Positions 60,401 through 64,000 of a stretch of DNA of 64,000 bases are shown here, piece after piece. The position numbers and the translations under genes were made by a program. This stretch comes from Oasisia sp. SBJ-2009 (lineage: Eukaryota > Annelida > Polychaeta > Sabellida > Siboglinidae). The DNA lies in contig OZ024857.1 in the NCBI GenBank assembly GCA_964017155.1, positions 17,909,435 through 17,973,434 on the forward strand. Direction: 5' to 3'. A model generated the notes under the pieces. It made no database searches. It had not been told where the DNA came from and saw only the letters and a program-made list of their open reading frames with translations. The number at the start of each line of letters is the position of its first letter. The stretch's first letter is position 1.

Positions 60401-63355
60401 ACCTAGTCAACCTAACAGTTGTTTGACCCGTTGAATAGTTTAGCAAATCGTCGACACACATTCTCCTTTCAGTTGTTTGGTGTAGTGCTGGCCTTTTGGC
60501 TGTGCCGTGGCATTGGAGAGGAGATGTAGAGTGAGTGGTCACCTGTCTTTATCCGCATGGTCGTCACATACCTTTGACATGTGCTCGTGCAGTTTCTTTC
60601 ATTCTCCCCACAGCTTCTTCACTTTGTAGCTTCAACTTCCACAGTCTCTTCTGTGGTGATATTGTTGTGCTTCACTTCCACTTATTTAGTTTTGATTGCT
60701 GCATAACTTGTCATGATGCTATAAATGCATGTGCATGTTGCATATATGTATGCATGTGTTCCAGTAATGTTTTGTTCATGCAGACAAGATCAGTTGTAGG
60801 CAAGGCTTCATAGCACAAATTGTCTGTAGTCTGAAGATGTCAGACATGTAGCAAAAGATACTGGTCTTATTTATTTGGTAGCTGTGTCTTTGAAGAGATA
60901 AATGCTGCACATTACTTCTTCCTTGTCCATTGTTTAAAACAGTTGATATTACAACATCTTATTGATTTACATGGTCATGGATAGTATTTGTCCTGGAAAA
61001 GTATGTACAGTAGAAACAGTGTGTAGCTGTGTTTGCATCCATATAATGTATCCTTGGAAAATTAAACCAGTCACCATTTTGACTATAACAATGAATTTGT
61101 GTGCAGTTACTCGCTATATTGTATGTCTGCATTTACATAATTCATCTTCTGACTCTTGGGGTGTCCTGCACACTTATTGGAAAGAACGTCACTGTAGTTT
61201 GCAGTTCATTCTATGTCCTCGGTCTTTGTTGCATGTTCTTGAGACAATTATTTCTTGTTGCTTAGTTTGAAGTTTATTCTATGTCCTCGGTCTTTGTTGC
61301 GTGCTCTTGAGACAATTATTTCTTGTTGCTTAGTTTGAAGTTTATTCTATGTCCTCGGTCTTTGTTGCATGCTCTTGAGACAATTATTTGTTGATGCTTA
61401 GTTTGAAGTTTATTCTATGTCCTCGGTCTTTGTTGCATGCTCTTGAGACAATTATTTGTTGATGCTTAGTTTGAAGTTTATTCTATGTCCTCGGTCTTTG
61501 TTGCATGTTCTTGAGACAATTATTTGTTGATGCTTAGTTTGAAGTTTATTCTATGTCCTCGGTCTTTGTTGCATGTTCTTGAGACAATTATTTCTTGTTG
61601 CTTAGTTTGAAGTTTATTCTATGTCCTCGGTCTTTGTTGCGTGCTCTTGAGACAATTATTTCTTGTTGCTTAGTTTGAAGTTTATTCTATGTCCTCGGTC
61701 TTTGTTGCATGCTCTTGAGACAATTATTTGTTGATGCTTAGTTTGAAGTTTATTCTATGTCCTCGGTCTTTGTTGCATGCTCTTGAGACAATTATTTGTT
61801 GATGCTTAGTTTGAAGTTTATTCTATGTCCTCGGTCTTTGTTGCATGTTCTTGAGACAATTATTTGTTGATGCTTAGTTTGAAGTTTATTCTATGTCCTC
61901 GGTCTTTGTTGCATGTTCTTGAGACAATTATTTCTTGTTGCTTAGTTTGAAGTTTATTCTATGTCCTCGGTCTTTGTTGCATGCTCTTGAGACAATTATT
62001 TGTTGATGCTTAGTTTGAAGTTTATTCTATGTCCTCGGTCTTTGTTGCATGTTCTTGAGACAATTATTTCTTGTTGCTTAGTTTGAAGTTTATTCTATGT
62101 CCTCGGTCTTTGTTGCATGTTCTTGAGACAATTATTTCTTGTTGCTTAGTTTGAAGTTTATTCTATGTCCTCGGTCTTTGTTGCGTGCTCTTGAGACAAT
62201 TATTTCTTGTTGCTTAGTTTGAAGTTTATTCTATGTCCTCGGTCTTTGTTGCATGTTCTTGAGACAATTATTTCTTGTTGCTTAGTTTGAAGTTTATTCT
62301 ATGTCCTCGGTCTTTGTTGCATGCTCTTGAGACAATTATTTGTTGATGCTTAGTTTGAAGTTTATTCTATGTCCTCGGTCTTTGTTGCATGTTCTTGAGA
62401 CAATTATTTCTTGTTGCTTAGTTTGAAGTTTATTCTATGTCCTCGGTCTTTGTTGCATGTTCTTGAGACAATTATTTCTTGTTGCTTAGTTTGAAGTTTA
62501 TTCTATGTCCTCGGTCTTTGTTGCGTGCTCTTGAGACAATTATTTCTTGTTGCTTAGTTTGAAGTTTATTCTATGTCCTCGGTCTTTGTTGCGTGCTCTT
62601 GAGACAATTATTTCTTGTTGCTTAGTTTGAAGTTTCTTGATAATTCGCTTGTGCAATGGCAGTTACATGAAAAGGTTTGTCTGTGCTTCTGCTATGTCAT
62701 AGTGTAGATGTCAGTAAACTGTGGCTGAAAACATTTAGTTAATTTGTCAAAGAAATTAGATCTATACAACATAAGGTATATGACATCTCCTTGACACCAG
62801 AACATGACACCAGTGAAGTGTCAGATCTAAGCTACCTACCTGTGCATGGACAAGTCTAAGGTGGTCCAGATTTGTGACATGACAAGTCACATTACAGAGA
62901 CCACTCGATACAGGTTTCTGGTGATGTCTTCAAACACCATACCAAACACTGGGGTGATAATAGTTAAAGTGAATAGAGCAAGTTTCAGTCATGGAATATC
63001 ATGTTTTCAGTCATTCAGATATGGTGGAGCGATGCAACAAATATGTAAAATCTATATAAAACTGTTTTTACAGATAAAAATAAACATTACTTTAGGTATC
63101 ATTAAAATGTCTTACACTAACAACAGTGACTGGGCAGGATGAGGAGTTTGGTGGAGAATGAAAATGAGCAATGGATGGAACAGAAATGTTATGTGATTGG
63201 TATGTTTATGGCGAGTTAACTAAAATAACCTACCCACCTCCCCTGACCCACACACACTGTGACATCATCACTTAATCTTGTTTTTTTCCCCACAGCTGTT
63301 CGGGTTCATCTTTGCTGTGTGCCTGTGCCGAAACATTGATCCCGACAAACAGTAA
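48356..63355 (+). CDS. Tetraspanin gene B (8 coding exons, two alternative last exons)
   Basis: Second tetraspanin, paralogous to gene A. Coding exons are 48356-48421, 49679-49891, 52088-52162, 54027-54143, 55105-55164, 58272-58424 and 60129-60212, then either 60473-60529 or 63296-63355, giving 274 or 275 residues. All junctions are phase 0 and GT-AG. Features: Cys5 and Cys9 before TM1 (about 12-36), TM2 ending GCCG at 79-82, Cys89, TM3 (94-114), large loop about 117-238 and TM4 (about 239-267). Loop cysteines are CCG (160-162), 187-188, 212 and 230, the same six-cysteine plan as gene A. Three N-glycosylation sequons lie at N139 (NTT), N164 (NGS) and N192 (NET). The ATG has A at -3 and G at +4. 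No orthologue name can be assigned from the sequence alone. Confidence 0.93.
48422..49314 (+). other. Gene B intron 1, proximal part
   Basis: CA-rich simple sequence near 48560-48650. A two-copy tandem (tcaatgccactttcac at 48801 and 48853, period 52) encloses a CTCF-like core on the minus strand (complement of 48821-48834). No gene. Confidence 0.5.
49315..49605 (-). repeat. tRNA-headed SINE-like element
   Basis: Read on the minus strand it starts near 49605 with an A-box-like head (TGGCTCAGGGGTAG) and then a tRNA-like stretch (GGACTCTCAACCAAGAATCC). The body contains the string ttactcagctgtatgaatga and the end reads ggatactgcgatat. Fragments recur at 7690-7810 and in gene A intron 3, so this is a dispersed family. 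The SINE class is inferred. Confidence 0.65.
49679..49891 (+). CDS. Gene B coding exon 2 (71 codons)
   Basis: Rest of TM1 (LSGAALLGVGIWLL), the small loop, and TM2 ending with GCCGAIRESKCMLGM, which aligns closely with gene A exon 2. Acceptor is ttacag, donor gtaagt. Residues 23-93. Confidence 0.95.
50294..50380. repeat. (GTCC)n then (GTTC)n microsatellite
   Basis: About fifteen GTCC units followed by six TTCG units. The serine-valine-arginine-proline reading frames across it are artefacts. Confidence 0.96.
50851..51366. mobile_element. MITE-like element with long imperfect inverted repeats
   Basis: The left arm (about 50851-51012) and the reverse complement of the right arm (about 51205-51366) align over about 150 bp with indels. 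Shared strings are acttcattaata-acatttctgc, gccctattgtata, tatatagatcaaca and ttataaccaatgaaa. The core between the arms is about 190 bp with no transposase. A related single-arm copy lies near 19441. The target duplication is not resolved. Confidence 0.7.
51420..51830 (+). pseudogene. LINE 3' fragment (reverse transcriptase C-terminus)
   Basis: Encodes the conserved C-terminal block of jockey/CR1-like reverse transcriptases: MRLKECGLTTLETRRLRGDQ, then EVFKILNGYENIDKYF, a frameshift near 51620, then RRTRGHGVTLAKKQCRLDIR and KFSFSQRTVNEWNRL. It ends with a stop and a short (AGAT) tail. Typical 5'-truncated insertion, relatively young because only one frameshift is visible. Confidence 0.88.
52088..52162 (+). 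CDS. Gene B coding exon 3 (25 codons)
   Basis: TM3, beginning YIFLLLVVMGIEIAAGV, ending FQDK. Acceptor is ttgcag, donor gtatgt. Contains the acidic residue (Glu) inside TM3 that is typical of tetraspanins. Confidence 0.93.
52163..52455 (+). other. Gene B intron 3, left of the transposon
   Basis: Short AT-rich intronic sequence with no feature seen. Confidence 0.5.
52456..53754. mobile_element. TA-flanked DNA transposon (Tc1/mariner-pogo type, non-autonomous)
   Basis: Termini CAGTAGAACCC (52456) and GGGTTCCACTG (ends 53754) are inverted with one mismatch and are flanked by TA on both sides (52454-52455 and 53755-53756). That is the signature of Tc1/mariner-superfamily insertion. The left end carries repeated acgacca subterminal motifs, and its string cccctcacga reappears in direct orientation near 53695. 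The right end has a pair of CTCF-like cores on the minus strand (53636-53650 and 53668-53682). No transposase domain is recognisable in 1299 bp. It lies in gene B intron 3. Confidence 0.85.
54027..54143 (+). CDS. Gene B coding exon 4 (39 codons)
   Basis: First part of the large extracellular loop, residues 119-157, with the sequon NTT at N139 and an amphipathic segment ending NFAQKE just before the CCG motif. It is six codons longer than the gene A counterpart. Acceptor is ttgcag, donor gtacgt. Confidence 0.92.
54144..55104 (+). other. Gene B intron 4
   Basis: AT-rich intronic DNA. No coding or repeat feature was recognised. Confidence 0.5.
55105..55164 (+). CDS. Gene B coding exon 5 (20 codons)
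   Basis: Short exon carrying the hallmark FTCCGVNGSAIY and ending FKEK. Sequon N164. Acceptor is tttcag, donor gttagt (weak). It corresponds to the first third of gene A exon 5. Confidence 0.92.
55165..56189 (+). other. Gene B intron 5, proximal part
   Basis: AT-rich sequence up to the antisense transposase pseudogene. Nothing recognisable. Confidence 0.5.
56190..57830 (-). pseudogene. Mutator-like transposase pseudogene, antisense in gene B intron 5
   Basis: Read on the minus strand from an ATG at 57830 (MSATVKKFGYKRILRDTEIP, then SDDEPG and a stop). Later blocks: GLVCQLETYCSTCEDVV and DMGISYSGVVKLCRYLN (57644-57396), GHTSAYGIGCILDTVTGFVL, then WGRSL and YTTMVSDGDSRTF, KEECINHVAKQLG, KLTENTTKQLRIYYG (57273-56623), and NESLHSMLWAKP (56575-56363). 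The order matches the metazoan Mutator-like transposase domain, including an Asp in SDGDS and the NESLHS block. Frame changes between blocks show it is broken. About 540 codons in total, so nearly full length. No terminal inverted repeats were identified. Confidence 0.85.
57831..58271 (+). other. Gene B intron 5, distal part
   Basis: AT-rich intron between the transposase start and the exon 6 acceptor. Nothing recognised. Confidence 0.5.
58272..58424 (+). CDS. Gene B coding exon 6 (51 codons)
   Basis: Distal large loop: NPGFDFPFSCCKLKNET, then PEC. It provides Cys187, Cys188 and Cys212 and the sequon N192. Acceptor is ttacag, donor gtaagt. Together with exon 5 it replaces a single exon of gene A. 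Confidence 0.93.
58425..59230 (+). other. Gene B intron 6, proximal part
   Basis: AT-rich intron before the TTAA element. No feature recognised. Confidence 0.5.
59235..60088. mobile_element. TTAA-flanked element with long TIRs and THAP relic (Kolobok-like)
   Basis: An 854-bp element flanked by TTAA at 59231-59234 and 60089-60092. Termini AGGCAAAA and TTTTGCCT begin inverted repeats of about 100 bp (about 59235-59338 and 59985-60088) that are nearly identical, including a long perfect stretch around gtttcgtggcatacacctaa. Inside, on the + strand, MPYCSAYGCNNS (59585-59620) is followed by a stop. A second piece reads SKYSSLCSVHF (59688-59720), a stop, then EKCFEVDM. These match the start and the C-x2-H end of a THAP zinc finger. 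TTAA targets plus THAP suggest the Kolobok superfamily. Non-autonomous. Confidence 0.82.
60129..60212 (+). CDS. Gene B coding exon 7 (28 codons)
   Basis: Last loop cysteine (GCKDGIEKW) and the first half of TM4 (LYILIGVGLGIAALE). Acceptor is ttacag, donor gtaagt. It can be joined in phase 0 to either of two downstream terminal exons. Confidence 0.94.
60473..60529 (+). CDS. Gene B alternative terminal exon 8a
   Basis: Reads LFGVVLAFWLCRGIGEEM then TAG in phase 0 from exon 7. Acceptor is tttcag. It completes TM4 and gives a short acidic tail. A possible polyadenylation signal ATTAAA is at 61061-61066, which would place the 3' end before the 68-bp minisatellite. Confidence 0.85.
   Translation: MFGVVLAFWLCRGIGEEM
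60530..61197 (+). other. Exon 8a 3' UTR / intron 7b sequence
   Basis: Either the 3' UTR of the 8a form or the intron of the 8b form. It contains ATTAAA at 61061-61066 as the best poly(A) signal candidate before the minisatellite. No reading frame of interest. Confidence 0.45.
61198..62634 (+). repeat. 68-bp minisatellite, 21 copies, with five-unit higher-order structure
   Basis: The marker ctatgtcctcgg recurs at exactly 68-bp steps from 61211 to 62571, 21 copies without a single length change. Units differ at three places: gcatg or gcgtg, the next base T or C, and tcttgttgc or tgttgatgc. Coding the four unit types as p, q, r and s gives pqrrs pqrrs prppq prppq q. So two different five-unit (340-bp) blocks are each present twice in tandem. 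It lies between the two alternative terminal exons of gene B. Confidence 0.97.
62635..63295 (+). other. Sequence between minisatellite and exon 8b
   Basis: No gene seen. It ends in the strong polypyrimidine tract and acceptor of exon 8b. Confidence 0.5.
63296..63355 (+). CDS. Gene B alternative terminal exon 8b
   Basis: Reads LFGFIFAVCLCRNIDPDKQ then TAA in the same phase. The acceptor (tttttttccccacag) has a long pyrimidine tract, stronger than that of 8a. Eight of the first 18 residues match 8a, so the pair looks like an exon duplication with diverged tails. AATAAA at 63690-63695 is a good polyadenylation signal. Confidence 0.86.
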   Translation: MFGFIFAVCLCRNIDPDKQ

Positions 63356-63712
63356 CTTGTGCATCACTCGTGACACTGGGCCAGTACGAAGACATGGCGC
63401 ACTAGACTTCCATGGAATGAACAGCTGTTGTCATGTACCAGGAATTGTAATCATTTAGTTGAACTAGGGCCGAGACTACACAGTCAGCGGTGTCGGGAAT
63501 GAATGTGTATATAACTGCCACTTCCTAGTTTAGAAAAGGGTTCCTAAAACTAATAAGTGGAGATCTGCTTGAAATATTTACGGTTTTGCACAGATGCAGC
63601 AATAGAGGATGGCGATAAAAGCAAACATCCAATTTTTCAGTTTGTATTCAGTAGCATCGTTGTTTGTTGTCATTTATCAAATTGTCAATAATAAAATTGT
63701 GTGTTTGTGCAG
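63356..63712 (+). other. Gene B distal 3' UTR
   Basis: Sequence from the 8b stop to just past AATAAA (63690-63695), followed by a GT-rich stretch (gtgtgtttgtgc) that fits a downstream processing element. There is no competing reading frame. Confidence 0.6.
63690..63695 (+). terminator. Polyadenylation signal AATAAA, gene B distal end
   Basis: Canonical hexamer 335 nt after the exon 8b stop, followed by a GT-rich tract. Confidence 0.6.
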
Positions 63713-64000
63713 AATATTCCCTTGTGCAATGTGACAAGAAGCTAAGAGACATGGATGATCAGATCAATCTTTCTAGCTGTTACATCTATACTGTGCTAAC
63801 TTGTAGCCTTGTAGGCCAGCATATCAGGTCTCTAGACCTGTCAAGCTAACTGTTCATGTTGCTCTTCATGCTGTTGTGTACCAATAACATTGTTATGTAA
63901 CTGTAACCAGTTGTGGTGCATATTTGCACAGCTTGAGCCTTTCAAAGTCTGGATCTTGGAATCTTCATGTATCTTGTAAGTTTCATGTATGCCACATTTA
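63713..64000 (+). other. Downstream of gene B
   Basis: AT-rich sequence to the window end. No feature seen. Confidence 0.4.

Overview
This is AT-rich animal genomic DNA with long introns, GT-AG splice sites, abundant microsatellites, minisatellites, and decayed LINEs and DNA transposons. No rRNA, complete tRNA, bacterial operon or CRISPR array is visible. The transposon mix (LINE reverse transcriptases, a Mutator-like transposase, a TTAA/THAP element, tRNA-headed SINE pieces) fits an invertebrate metazoan. A marine lophotrochozoan is plausible, but that is inference and not proven by the sequence.

The supported protein-coding content is two tetraspanin genes, head to tail on the + strand. 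Gene A has seven coding exons (1455 to 26114; 268 residues). Gene B has eight (48356 to 60529 or 63355; 274 or 275 residues). In both, every intron interrupts the reading frame in phase 0. Three exons have identical lengths in the two genes: exon 1 (22 codons), exon 3 (25 codons) and the penultimate exon (28 codons). They are therefore paralogues, most likely from an old tandem duplication. Gene B has an extra intron in the large extracellular loop. It also has two candidate mutually exclusive terminal exons, about 2.8 kb apart, each encoding the end of the fourth membrane helix and a different cytoplasmic tail.

Layout: 1-490 tetranucleotide satellite; about 0.5-1.45 kb upstream region of gene A; 1.5-15.2 kb intron 1 with a SINE piece and a 20/39-bp minisatellite; 15.2-26.1 kb remaining gene A exons, with an antisense LINE and a second decayed reverse transcriptase in introns 4 and 5; 26.1-33.9 kb 3' region and intergenic DNA; about 33.95-34.17 kb CpG-rich ATG-free candidate promoter and first exon of gene B; 34-48 kb long 5' intron; 48.05 kb candidate noncoding exon; 48.3-63.7 kb gene B coding exons. 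The gene B introns hold a long-TIR MITE, a LINE 3' fragment, a TA-flanked DNA transposon, a Mutator-like transposase pseudogene and a TTAA-flanked element with a THAP zinc-finger relic. A 68-bp minisatellite with a clean five-unit higher-order pattern lies between the two alternative last exons.

I see no new multi-gene system. The best leads are the alternative tetraspanin tails separated by the higher-order minisatellite, and the small TTAA element carrying a broken THAP domain.
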